A stretch of DNA of 64,000 nt, taken from NCBI GenBank assembly GCA_024362935.1, contig JANCRA010000010.1, positions 10,656,501 to 10,720,500 of the forward strand. Direction: 5' to 3'. Numbering within the stretch: the stretch's first letter is position 1; the number at the start of each line of letters is the position of its first letter. Source of the stretch: Setophaga petechia. Lineage: Eukaryota > Chordata > Aves > Passeriformes > Parulidae. The notes beneath the pieces are model-generated. The model saw nothing but the letters and a program-made list of their open reading frames with translations. It made no database searches and was not told where the DNA came from. Position numbers and translations under genes: made by a program. Positions 23,801 through 36,094 of this stretch are shown here, piece after piece.

Positions 23801-26800
23801 GCTGTCCCTGTTCTGCTTTCAGAAAAGGAGTTGTTCAAAGTGAGCTTGTCCCGACACTGCCTGGGGAATTGTGATTTCTTGCCTTTTGGGACACCCAGTC
23901 AGCAGATACCGAGAGTTTGGGAAAAGCGAGTTTTGTAGTTGAACTCCTTGCATGCAGCAAGGGAGGACACTGTGGGTTTATTTCTCCCTGATGAGGAAGG
24001 AATGACAGCTGCATTATTTAATCCTGTCCTCTAATGATGGTCAGAGATTTACCAATAAATGCAAAAAGCAGCCTGTCAGTTTACAGTTTCTAAACAATGA
24101 AAGATTTTTATATAAGTGGAAATTGGGGTTTTTTCCCCTTGAACTGAAAACATTGTAGTCTGATTCTAAGTAGTATAGCCTGTTATGCTAAGTTGTCTCC
24201 CTGGCTCTTCAGTTTATTGAGCATAGCAGACTCTCTGGTTGAAAGGCAAAGCGTCAGCAATCTGAAAGTTTATTTTGCAGTAATAAAGTGGTATTGTTTT
24301 ACCTAAGGATTTTCATAAACGTTTCTCATATAATTTACATTGTAATGTAATCATTTTACATTATAGAATTATCTTGTTCAGAGAGCATGGCTAAATCAAG
24401 TCATGATAGTTTCTGGTGAAGAAACAAGGCTTACTTAACATAGTTAAAAGAAAAACAAGAAGAACCACAATCCTATAAAACCAAAACCAAAGTAGTATTC
24501 TCTTCTCTTCACTACAAGAATATCCTCAACCCTTATGACATTTTGTGTTTTTCCTTAGAAAGAAATCAGAAGACGTATTTCCCTAAAATTTGAGACTGTT
24601 TTAAAAGCTGAAATGCTCTTGGGATGGTGTTTGAAGGAGGTTGCCAGGCAGTAGTTTCTGCCCAGGCGAATGGAAGGGCAATCACCACATTTCAGTCAGA
24701 AAAGCTCAAATTGCTCTTTACTGGCCCCCCAGCCACTAGAACTTGATTCCCCCAAGATACTTTCTGGCCAGAGATGACGCTCTTGATTACAGAAATGGAG
24801 GTCTCCTGGTAATTGCATTTGATTTATTCTTCCGTATCATGGAGAACGAGTCAGTGTGATTCTTTGGAAGTATGAACTCTTCCAAATGCTAACGTGTGGG
24901 GAGAAAGAAAACAGCAATTTTTATTATCCTCTTAACAACAGCCCACAGGAATGTGCTTTGCAGTGAGTGCAGCTTACAAGTTCCCCTGCCTCAGCTCTGG
25001 CCTTTCCTGAGGGCTGCTGGCACAGCCAGGAACTCCTCTGCTGACTGGCCAAAAATCCATCAGGGGAAGCAATAATCAAAGAGAGGGAAAGGAGGCCATG
25101 GGATGCATTAAGAAAAGAGCTCTAAAAGGTCATTAGTAGAAAGGCAGTGGGGAGCCCTGCTCCTGAGGGCACCCCCGAGACAGCCTGTGGCTGCTCAGTA
25201 AGATCCATGGGCGATCTGAAGTATCTCTTGGGGCCAGGCAGCACCTGATGTAGGTGACATCTCATGGTTCCCTGGTGATTTGTCTCTTAGGATTGCTAAG
25301 AAGTGATGTTGTATGCTATGGCTTTTGTCACTGACTTAACACCTTTCCACAATGGTGGAGTCTGCCTCTCTATCTACAATTAATGTCACAGAGAAAATGT
25401 CCTAAGGCAGGTGGTAATTTGTCTGAGCGGGGCAGAACCTGCCCAGGCTGGTGAGGTTTATTCAGCAAGGACTTGATACTACTCTCATTCAAGTAAATAA
25501 TAAAACTCCCATTGATGTTTTTCAATCACTGATGGCTTTCTGTGGACTCTCGATTACCACTGCAGCCATGTCCAGAGTGTTTGAGTGTGTGGTGGGGGGT
25601 GCACAGCGTAGAGAAGTCTGCTGTATCCTGTTTTTGTAAAGGGCTTTTCCTCTTAGTAGTTGTAGTGAAAACAAACATGTGGGAGAACAATGGGACTTTT
25701 TTTCTGTTTTCCTCTAGATTTTTAAATACAACGAAAAGCCTATTAGAATTAAATTAAGTGCATTAACATAAAAGGGATTCCTATATGTTAATGAGGAAAA
25801 TAAGCGTAACTACTTGAACATACAGTCGCAAGCACAAAGGTCATTTGCCTTCTTGATCCCAACCTGTGTTTTTGCAGTTGAAAGCTTATTCATTAAATAC
25901 CTGTGAAAACAGAGTACTGGTAAAGAATAATGCCTGTGCCATAAAAGTTGTTATCTGTAGGAGAGTTCACACCCCAGAGAAACACCCTCGCATGCTGCTG
26001 GGCACTCTGCAGGCTCTGGAGTTGGCAGCTCAGCAGGGACCAAAGGGGAGTCTGCAGAAAGGATTTCCTTTCTTCAGATAAACGCAGAGGTTTTGTATTT
26101 GTTGTGTCTAAAATGTTTTTCAATGAGCAAACAAGGATAATTCTAGTTGCTGTAAAAATGGAAGTAATAATAAGATGTTAATGCTTTCTAGGAGTAAAAC
26201 TTGGAATCACTGTTCATAGGATGAATTGCTCTCAAGAAAACAGGAACTAGGATGAAGTACAGTATGTGAGGTGGGACAACTGCCTTCAGCTGCTCCTATT
26301 TAAATTACATGTGTTTTAGAGAAAAATCTGACATTAATTCTTCCTTCCATATGAGAGGTAGAGGATCTACTGTAAGAGATAGTTAAGGGTACAGTTAGCT
26401 GTTCACAAGGCCAAATTACTCGTGTTTGAGCACATATTTCCCTAATGTGTGGCTGCTTAGCTGCAGCTTTCTGCCATGAGTCACTTTTCCCCTGGAAGGT
26501 GGAAACCCCTCACCTCTGACATTGCTCTCTCCATGCAGGTGCTGCAGCTCACGACCACATCTGGCCTTGACCTTCTCAGCAGCAGATCAGGATCCTGAAA
26601 CCCTTCACTACAAGGTGGGTTTCCTGTGCCACAGTCATCATCCTCCTTGCTGCTCTCCTTCTTCTCGTTGTCTTTTCTGAGTGGCAAATTGCAGTTTTCA
26701 AGTGTGTTTATATGGAAGGAGATTATTCATGCTGCTGACAAAGTCCAATACTCCTCTGACAGAGTAATTTGCACTTGACTTTTTAAAGGTACAATATCCT

Positions 26801-29800
26801 GGGCTCTCCAGGTATCACAGACTTAGTTTTGCTTTATCACTGGTTTAATAAACTGGTGTCACTGGTTTATTAAAGAAGGGCTGCTTGTCATTGTTGGTTG
26901 CAGTGCAGCTGTGTGTGGACGCCAAGGTGGGGACACCTTCCAGACCCCATCCATCAGTGGGCAGGTGAGAAAGGCTGAGGAATATTGGTAGGACCAGATT
27001 TCATCCCAGTGTGTTCTGTTTCTGTTGAGGTCAAAGTGCCTTGTGAAATCAATATGAATTTGAAGGGATTATTTTAAGAGTGGGAAAAAGGGATAAGGTA
27101 CAATTATATCAATGTACCACATTGAACGTTATTTGGAGTGTAAGATTTAGGATTTATTTTGAAACAACACATCCTTTCAAGAATCATTTGCTCTTATTCA
27201 GTTCTAATACATACTACAAAGTCAAAAAGAACAGTTTAGAAGCATCTGAAACCAAGGGAAGCAGCTTTTTGCCATCATTCTCTTGAGAACTGTATGCATC
27301 AGGGTTTTGGCGCCAAGTCATAGTGATGCTAAATTTAAAAATCCTTTCAAAACAGGGCTCAACCTTTCTCACAACTCTCTTAATAAAAAGCTCAATGTTG
27401 AAGTGATAATGTTCAGAACAAAGAACACTTAGTATAAACATTTAGCTTGTACTAAATAAATTACACTTGGTCTTACAGTCACGTTACTGGTGACAGCTTG
27501 TACAGCCTGCACCCTTCCCCTGTAATTCACCAGAATTAAGCAAATATACATTGTTGGGAAAAATTTCTTGACTTTTGTCAAAGAGCCCAACTGCTGTCAG
27601 CAAACATATTGTGGGAATATGAATCTGGAAACAAACAGATCATTAGAGGGTAAGTTAAGGTTTTGTGATTTAATTCTTAACATGTTGAGTGAGTGAACCA
27701 GAGATGTGCAATGCCAGAAAAACTGCGCACCAAAAGGGTTTTTTTCTTTAATGAAAGCTGGTATTTTTATTGAATACAAAGTACTTTGGGTGACAAAGAT
27801 GGTTACATATGGAAAATATGAAGTTTTGCTTGTTCTGGAGAAATACGAAGATCACTTGATTAGAAATAATGTTGTGCCAATGCAAGTTTAACATTCTTTC
27901 CTTGTGGAAATTTTTCATCCATTTACAGAACTTTATTAAAGTACAATAATTTTCCAAAGTTAAAAAGAGAATATATACAGAGGATCTCTGCTAGGACAGG
28001 AAGTAGTGGTCTGGGCTTGTGCAGTCACATCTCTGGTTGGATATTATCCGTGCTTTGGCCTGTTACAACTGTACCAAGGATTGAGAAAATGAAACAGCTT
28101 ACCCAGTCAGAGCATCTTTTTTGGAAAAAGGCTGAGCTGAGGCTGTGGTACTGCCCAGCCTGCTCTGACTGCCAGAGCCACTTGGGTCAAGGACCATCAG
28201 GAAGGCAGGGAGCCAGAGGAGCTCTTTGCAGGTCTCATGAGAGGACTTGTAAATCATCTATGGAATCCTGAGAGGGCACAACTGTTCTCAGCCTTTTAGA
28301 GAAATGTAGTCATGTCGGGGCAGGAAGGAGGAAGGGAGCCGGGCCCCATTCCCCAGCATGAGACCCCGCATCCCTTGGGATGGGCCTGTGCCTGTGACCA
28401 GGCTTGGGCCTCATCTGGCCTTTCATTCTTGTGACACATCTCGAAGCCCTCCCCCGTGTCTGGGCACATCACTGTCGAACGGATATCCTCATCTGCCCCT
28501 GCCCCTGCTCTGCAGGGACAGCCACAAGGCGGTCTGTGTCCTTGTGTACTTTGGCAGATGCTGGAGCTTTGCTCTCTCAGGGAAAAGCTGCTTTGGTCTC
28601 TTCCCTTCCTATAGCCAGACAGCTACTGTCTTGGCCTCACTGCTCTCTGAAAGGCAGCCTGAGCTGCTCTACTGTATTTGAGAGGAGAGGGCTACGGTGA
28701 GGGAGCAGCAGGACATCTCCACTTCAGAGTGCACCACAAAGCCCATGCAGACCTGGAAGATTTCAAAGCTGGCTCATCTGTCAGGCACCTATCCCCTGGA
28801 GCACTTGCTTCAGTCAATAGCAGCTCTACCATTAATGATTACCTGCAGTGTCAGTATAATGAAAAAAGAGTATCCTTTGAGATTGTCAACCTTTTCTACC
28901 CTCTAGCACATTCAACTACATCCTGAATTTCCCTAAAATTCAAGGATTTGCTTCCTGTGATCTTCTTTGTATCCCACTGGCAGCATTAACCTGAATACAA
29001 ATAGGAAATTATAAGACATTTCCCAGAGCCTTTGACAAGATAGCAAAACACTTCTCTTTCTCAGGAGTAGAAAGATACTTTTATTGGAGTAAATGCCCCT
29101 GCAAAACTGGCTGCAGCCTCACCAGCTGCTTGTGGCCGGGACCCTGGGGTCACAATGGAGCTCAAACTTGGAGGTGGCTTCAGCAGCCCCTGCTGCAGAA
29201 GGATCCCTTCATGACCATGTGCCAGAGCCTTTCTCATTGCTGTCAACACACCTCCTCTTGCCTGGGCCTTCTGCTGGGCTGTCTGCAGTGTGGTCAGGCT
29301 TCCAGTTACTTCAATACTGTGGTTTACATGCTCTTAATTTTATAACAAGATAGAGGTTGATCAATACTTTCTGCTATTTCCTGCCTTCTCTCACAACACT
29401 GGTTGAAATAGTTATTAAATCAAAAACTCCAGCCAGCTCTGTGAATCCAGCTCAGCACTCAGGGTATGGTTATGAGGGATGTACTGATCCTCATCTCAGG
29501 GTGAAGGAACAGTTTTTTGCTGCTCTTCATTTCTCCCTAGGAGAGAGCACTGATGAAGGAGGAGACTGCAAGAACACGAGAGCGCTGCCCAGAGATTTTG
29601 GGCTATTGTGAGAAGATACCAGACAATAACTTAAGAAAATCTGCCCATTGGAATCTGAGGTTCAGAAGTGCTAATGGCCAGGATCATGTGTTATTTATTG
29701 CAAACAGGCATCTGGAGTGGCCTCAAAGGCCTGGATGTCCGACTGCCCTGCTACACGCATCAAAACCCCTCTTCAGAGTCTCAGTCCCAAATTCAGTCTC

Positions 29801-31015
29801 TAAAGCCGAACAGTGATGGTATCACATTCGCTTTTCATTTCTGTGTGGGCACTGTGCCCATGCAGTTATAACACAGCTGAGTCTGATTTTCATATAGTTC
29901 ATTGTTTACTTATGATTTACTATAAAGTTGAGCTTGTCTTATTTATGAGCAGCCATGAAGATATGGGATTTCATCCACTGGGTGATGACTCATTCACTGG
30001 GTTGGACTCTTTAGCTCCTAATACGTGACATATTTTGGACTATTGGATGAACAGCATTTCTGCATGAGCCCAAATTAAATGAGGTGAATGGAAATAATTA
30101 GTTGTTTGTTTTTAAAATCATGTTTGTAGCTGGGTTTGTGCTGGTTCAGCTCCGGGTTCATTCTAGCAATGTGCACAAGGGCAGGATGAGTTGCTGTACA
30201 CTATGGTGGAGAGGTGATGAGCAGCAATTCTGAGTCAGACGTCTAAACATGCCAGGGGCGACTTTGCTTTGTTTCTGTTGCACAAGGAAGAGCTTTGCGG
30301 TGATGGAGCATTTGATACTTTCTATGAACTTTAATGACTGTAAGATTTCTTGCACTGCTGCAAACAATTTGAGAAACTAATTTGTAAAATCACTCATAAA
30401 AATCTCATGTTCTTTCTGTAATAATAAAACTCCTCGGCTGGAAAAAGAAATACAAATCCTCAGAAAGAGTAGCTCAGCAGGAGTGTACTTCGGCCGCTCT
30501 TGTCTTGGGCATGCTCTCCCCTCCTGTGGGTGCGTCATGCCCCATGAGGTCAGCAGGAAGAATTCATGCACAGGCAGAAATATCGCCCCCGGTAACGCTC
30601 AACTACATAAGGAAAATGAAAAGTTTTTGAAACCTTTTCCCCCTCTTCCTGCCCCCAGCTCTGAGGGATGGGACCAGGACCATGGGAAATGTCGGAGTAA
30701 CTTTGTCGCAGTGAGAGGTTGTTACGGCTTACAAGTTTTTACAGCCAGGAGCCCTGCCAGCAGAAATTTATGCCTCCATTTCAGCAGTAACGATGCTTCC
30801 CAGAGCTGTCAGCCGGCAGCGGGCTGGGAGGCAGCAGCGGGGCGTGTGGGGGACTCGCCATGACATAATCACATTCCTGCGGCATGAGAAGATACTCCCA
30901 GGCCGCAGCAGGGGCAGCACAGCCCCTTCCCTGCTCCCACCCCATCACTGAGGTTCTCAAGGCCTGGGGAGTGCAAATGAACCCATCAGCTGTGTAGGCT
31001 TTGTGTGATTTTGGG
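23801..31015. other. Non-coding DNA, no gene recognised
   Basis: This is AT-rich sequence with few CpGs. Small features include a short inverted repeat near 24337-24352 (TACATT..AATGTA) and several AT-rich blocks (24.0-24.6 kb, 27.0-28.0 kb). By texture these could hold conserved non-coding elements, but I cannot test conservation. No exon, RNA gene or mobile element is recognised. Confidence 0.55.
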
Positions 31016-31688
31016 GCAGAGTGGCTGGAAAGTTGCCTTTTGGAAAAGGATCTGGGGATGTTGGTTGACAGCAGCTGAACATTAGCCCAGGTGGCCAAGA
31101 AGGCCAGTGGCATCCTGGCTGTATCAGTGACACTGTGGCCAGTGATTGTCCCCCTGTACTGGGCACTGCTGAGGCCACAGCTCAAATCCTGGGTTCAGCT
31201 TTGGGCCCCTCACTACACAAAGACATTGAGGGGCTGGAGTGTGTCCAGAGAAGGGCAAGGGAGCTGGGGAAGGGGCTGGAGCACAAACCTCCTTGGGACT
31301 GGCTGGGGGTGTTTTGCCTGGAGAAAAGGAGGCTCAGGGGGAGCTTATGGCTCTACAGCACCTGAAAGGAGATTGTAGCCAGGTGGGATCAGTCTCTGCT
31401 CCCGGGTGTAACAAGCGACAGGACAAAAGCAAGCAGCCTCAAATTGCACCTGGGAATGTTTAGATTGGGTATTAAGGAAAATTTCTTCATTAAAAAGACT
31501 GTCAAGCACCGGAATGGGCTGCTTAGGTCAGTGGTGGAATCACCATCCTGGGAGGTGTTTAAGAGCCATGTAGTTGTGGCACTGAGGGACATGAGTTAGG
31601 GGTATCTTGGCAGTGCTGAGTTAATGGTTGGACTTGGTGATCTTAGAGGGATTTTCCAGCCTAAGCGATTCCATGGCTCTATGATTTC
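31016..31688 (+). mobile_element. CR1 LINE 3' portion, about 670 bp
   Basis: This is the longest repeat in the window. In order it shows CR1 landmarks: 'ggaaaaggatctggggatgttggttgacag' (about 31041), 'caggtggccaagaaggccagtggcatcctggct' (about 31088), 'tgttttgcctggagaaaaggagg' (about 31309), 'tcttcattaaaaagactgtcaagcaccggaatgggctgc' (about 31485), 'gttggacttggtgatcttagaggg' (about 31627), and a terminal CCATGGCTCTATGATT-type 3' end (about 31670-31686). It is 5'-truncated and carries frame-breaking changes, so it encodes no intact reverse transcriptase. The divergence looks moderate to old. A CpG island begins about 50 bp beyond its 3' end. Confidence 0.92.
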
Positions 31689-31739
31689 ACCGCTGTGGGG
31701 TTTTTTTGTAGGGATTTTTATCAAGTGAAACCAGTAAGG

Positions 31740-31960
31740 CTTTTCGCTGGGGCTTGTCCGGCGCCGGGAGCGGCGGGGCCGCCGTGAGGGCCGGGCCGCG
31801 CGGGCCTCTGTGGGCCGGCAGGGGGCAGCAGCGCCAAGGGCTGTGTGGGGGCGGCTCGGCCTGAGGGGGCGCGGAGCCGCGGGCACGGAACCGCGGGGAT
31901 GGAGCCGGGCTGGGCCCGCAGGCACACCCTGCCCACTTCATCCGTGCTCCGAGGGGCTGT
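31740..31960. promoter_or_regulatory. Orphan CpG island with CTCF-like site
   Basis: Dense CpGs ('cggcgccgggagcggcgggg', 'gggccgggccgcgcgggcct', 'ggggcgcggagccgcgggca') lie about 10 kb upstream of the filamin exon and immediately downstream of a CR1 fragment. At 31815-31828 the sequence CCGGCAGGGGGCAG matches the CTCF core CCASYAGRKGGCRS with one mismatch. Open frames on both strands through this block have no domains. A role as a distal promoter, an enhancer or an insulator between neighbouring genes is plausible but unproven. Confidence 0.5.
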
Positions 31961-33551
31961 CAGAGCGGCTGGATCTGCCGGGAAGGGAAGCCAGTCTGCC
32001 CTCTCTCAGACAACGAAGCCGTTCTCCAGTTGTACTTGAACGGTTTGCAGCTGCTTCATCACCCTCTGCCGCTTCGCTACTGGAACTTTGCTGCTGTCAA
32101 GGAACCTGGGGATGGATTTTTACTTTGCAAAAGGAAAATTTGCAGTTACTGTGAGAACAGCAGAAAATTCAGCACACCGCTGCCAAGGCTGGCGAAGGAG
32201 CAGGAAGGAAGGACTCTGTGGGGCCAAACCAGCCTGCCACAGAACAGGGAATGGCTCATCCATCTGTGTGGAGCTCCCAGGCTCTGGGCTGTGGCTGTGT
32301 CAGGGCACCTGTGCCAGCTGAGCACCAGCAGTACCAGTGTATTAACAGCCAGATTGGTGCTTTTCTCACAGGATCGAAGTCTTCCACTGTGGAGTCTTCC
32401 CACCCTACTGCTCCCAGAGAGATTGAGATAATACAAGTGTGCTGGCATGTGCCCTGCTCAGCTCCATGCTTTAGGACACAGTCATACCAGCTGCTTGCCA
32501 GCCAGCCATAGCCGTGCCAAAGGAACGAAAGTCCATGCAGAACAGAGGAAGAGTTTTACATACAAAGTTCAACGAAGGGAATATATATCCAGAAGACAAC
32601 ACCTGTGCAGAGAACAGGAGAAGGAGACTTCTTGTGGGTGCACCTGGTCCTCCTGGTGCATCTTGCAATCTGGGGGCTGTTTCTGGTCCCTAAAGGAGCT
32701 GCTGCCATCTCCCTCCCCAGGCTTGAGCCTCAGAGAAACCAAAAGCAAACAAGGGCCCCCAGAGGCACCTGGGCGGCCACCATGCTGTGCCTGTGCAAAC
32801 ATCCAGTGCCTCTGAGAGGGCAGTGGTGATAACCCCAGAGCTTTGCAGAGCTCCTGCAGCCCTGCACTGGTGACATCCTCACTGCCATACCCCTGTGGGG
32901 CTTCCACATAGCACAACTGGCCCCAGCTGGATCAGATCACCCTGATCCTGCTGCAAACCATGTTATCACCAGGGCTGTAAAGATAAAACTACTTACCTTG
33001 GGCTGCTCTATCTGTAAATCACTCTTCCCTCCCCCTTCTCTACAAGCACTATTGCAGCAATGAGGCAGCTGGAACTAGGCACAGTGACCACCCTCAGAAA
33101 AGGTTCTCAAACAATGCCCCAGTACTGTTACCCTTTTACATTTGGCTCTTGCTCACTCTGATTAGTAGGACTGGGCTTGCCAGGACTCTGGTTTTTCCCC
33201 TTCTGTGTCATACCAGGCTCTTGGTTGGTGTTTTAGCTGGTAGGGAAGTGACAATACTTACAAAGTTCCTTGCTTGGAGTGCCACACCAGATGGCTGATG
33301 TGAAATGCAGCACCAGCTGTTGCAGTGGCTGAATTGCCCTTTGAAATACACAGTTCCTTGATTGAAAAGGGTCTATTTTCACTTTTTGGTCCTTTTCAAT
33401 TAGATAGCTTGTGACTGGGCTCATTCCCAACATTATCTCCCATTTCAGGACTGTCAGGCACACAAGGAGCAAGAGGTGCCAGCTGCCCAACTAGCTCCAC
33501 CAGTAACACCTTTCTAATGCCACTGTCTCCCATTAGTATACCTTTTAGTCC

Positions 33552-33570
33552 TTTTTTTTTTTTTTTTTTT
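33552..33570. repeat. Poly(T) homopolymer, 19 nt
   Basis: There are nineteen consecutive T on the + strand, with no recognisable retroposon body on either side. It may be the remnant tail of a - strand retroposon or simple slippage. Confidence 0.85.
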
Positions 33571-36051
33571 ACAAAATCCAGGAATCATCATTTTGAGAAA
33601 AGCAGGAACCTGAGAATTGCAGGTTTTGCCCTATAAGCCAAAGGTTGAGCAAGAGCAGAGTGAGGATCCCCCTAGGGGAATCTCACATTTTTTAGGGAAA
33701 GTAAACAGCCAGAGAAGATGCTAGGAATTGGTAAGGCACTGACTGTGCCATGGGGTGGGTGATCTGTTCAGCTTTCTGCCTACCCTGTTTTGTCCCATCT
33801 GAGAACTCCAGTTTCTTTGGACAAACCCTTGCTGAGCTGTCCCCAGACACCCAGCCCCCTGGTTCATGCATGGTACACACAGCTCAGGGTTTTCCAAACC
33901 ACCACCTTCCTCCTGGCCACCCTGGGGTGGTGTTTTCCATTTGTTCCGTGACAGCGGCCACACCCTGTCTTTTTCCCCCTGCTGGTGCTTCTTGCACCCG
34001 CACACCCGCCTTTCCTCTTCGAGGGTGTTGCTGGGCAGAGCTCAGCTGCAGGACATTGTTATGCTGCAATATACTCACTAATAGCAGAACTGACTAACAA
34101 CTATGCAGGGGGAAGGGTGGCTTGAGGCTGGTGAGTGCTGGCCAGGTCCAAGTGCTTTTCTTCTGCTTTTTATTATTCCTAATTCTCACCCAAATCAATG
34201 TGATGCTGTCCTCAGAGGCCTCTGCCATTCCTTCTGGTTCTGCAACATGTTTAAAACCTTAGATTCCTTTCAAGTAGAGGAATGCCCCCAAACACACGGC
34301 CTCACACATACAAGTATTTATGGAGGAAGTTAAATTCTCTAATTGCTTGGCTGGATCAAGCCCAGGCTCTCAGCACTGCGCTGAGCTGAGCAGCAGAACA
34401 ATGTACAGCCCTTGTGTCCTTATGCACCAGGCAAGGCTTATCAGCCCATGGAGGGGCTAATAAAGCAGCTTTCAAATGAGTCAGTAGACTTAAAGCTTCT
34501 TTTACGCAAGACTTCTGTCTGGGAATATTTTTGTAAGAATGTTTAAAAAAGAGAAAAGAGCATGACTTCAGCCTTTTGCAGAAAGCAAATACACTTAAAA
34601 GTGCTTTTGGGGTTGATTATTCGCCATCATGAGAACACTGCAGTGGGGTTGGTAGAAGTCAGCACCACAGTGTCATGCCTTTCCTCTGAAATAGCTGGGA
34701 TTTTGTGTTTTCACTCTCTCTGTGCACTGGCATTCTCACCCCACTGCTGCATCCTGGGGTGTGTGCCAGGAGAGCCAAACAAACTCCCCCTTTGGCTGGA
34801 CATAGGTCAACAATTTTGTTTATGTCACACAGAAGAGTTTTGGTTTGTTTAAAGAATATACACTGTTCCCCTGGAAAGCGTTCCTTCCTATGCTACATCC
34901 AGCTGTGCCAAGGAGGAGCTTGGCTACTCCTCTGAAGTCAAACAAAACTATTCATCTGCATCTCAGGTTACAACAGCTCCTGAAGAGTAACTGGGAAACA
35001 CTTGGAATTCTGTGCAGTCCATGAGCTCTGGCAGACGTGAGATGCTTAATTCTAACTTTACACTGTCACTCCTGCAAACTCCAACTCACAGAGTGAAAGC
35101 ACAGAAATTCATACCCTGAGAAAAATGGGTGTATCGTCTTAGGAAGAGAACTCTGGTTACCCTGAGTGCAAACACAAGCAGTAAGTAAGGTTGGAAGTAA
35201 GCAGAGAAAAAGTCTAATGAGGCCCGTGCCTGCGGTATCTGCTAGGGGCAGGAAGCCCTGATTAGCTGCACACTGGAGCATTGTGTGGGTTTGTATAGGA
35301 TCTGACTTCCCAGGTCATGAAATCAGATCCTGAGTTATTTTAAAAATGAGCTGCTATTTCAAATTATTTTTCAACCTCATGTTTGATATGTCAAGTCACA
35401 TTTATTTGGGTAAGCTATGTTTCACACGGACACCCACAGTGCAACCATTGCTGCATTCCTGGTGCTGGGGGTGGGGATGGGTTCTGGCTGAGAGCAGGCA
35501 CTACCCTGGGGACAATTGCACTGCCAGGCATTGTCCTCAGGTGCCAACACAACGTTATTTGGATTTTGGAAAGAGAGATGCTTATATATGACTGTGAGCA
35601 TGTGTTTTTTAAATTTAAAATCAACTGCACTAAACAGAAGTAAAATTAAACGCCCTGCAGCAATTTATCAGTCAGAAAAATAGATGAACCAAGAAAAAGA
35701 GATGAACTTTGTAACATTTCCATGGGAACAAGCAGCAAGGGTATTTTGGACAAATAAATTAGGTGAATTCCTGCATGAGACACTCCCAGGGAATGCCCTG
35801 TCCTTGCTCTTCCAGTATGTGCTAGATGGATTTCAGTTTAGTTTTCTACTCTGATTTCAGGATAGCAAAAAGCACAAGCAGGCTTGCTCTTGGGCTGTTT
35901 ACAGCCTGTGTCAAAACCAGACCTTTAAATTCCAGCTGTGGGTCTCCCTGGGACCCAAGGCAAAAGCAGCACTGCAAGTTCTGGCAAAACACTGTGTTTG
36001 CCAGATGGATGCTGCTTTTGGCACCAGTTTCAGCTTCTGGATATGTAATAC

Positions 36052-36094
36052 AATGCAGCAAGACATATATATACACATATATAATGCAGCAAGA
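36052..36094. repeat. 12-bp direct repeats flanking an alternating AT/AC tract
   Basis: AATGCAGCAAGA occurs at 36052-36063 and 36083-36094, separated by 19 bp of alternating purine-pyrimidine sequence (ATATATATACACATATAT type). The layout resembles a small local duplication with expansion of the AT core. Confidence 0.75.
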
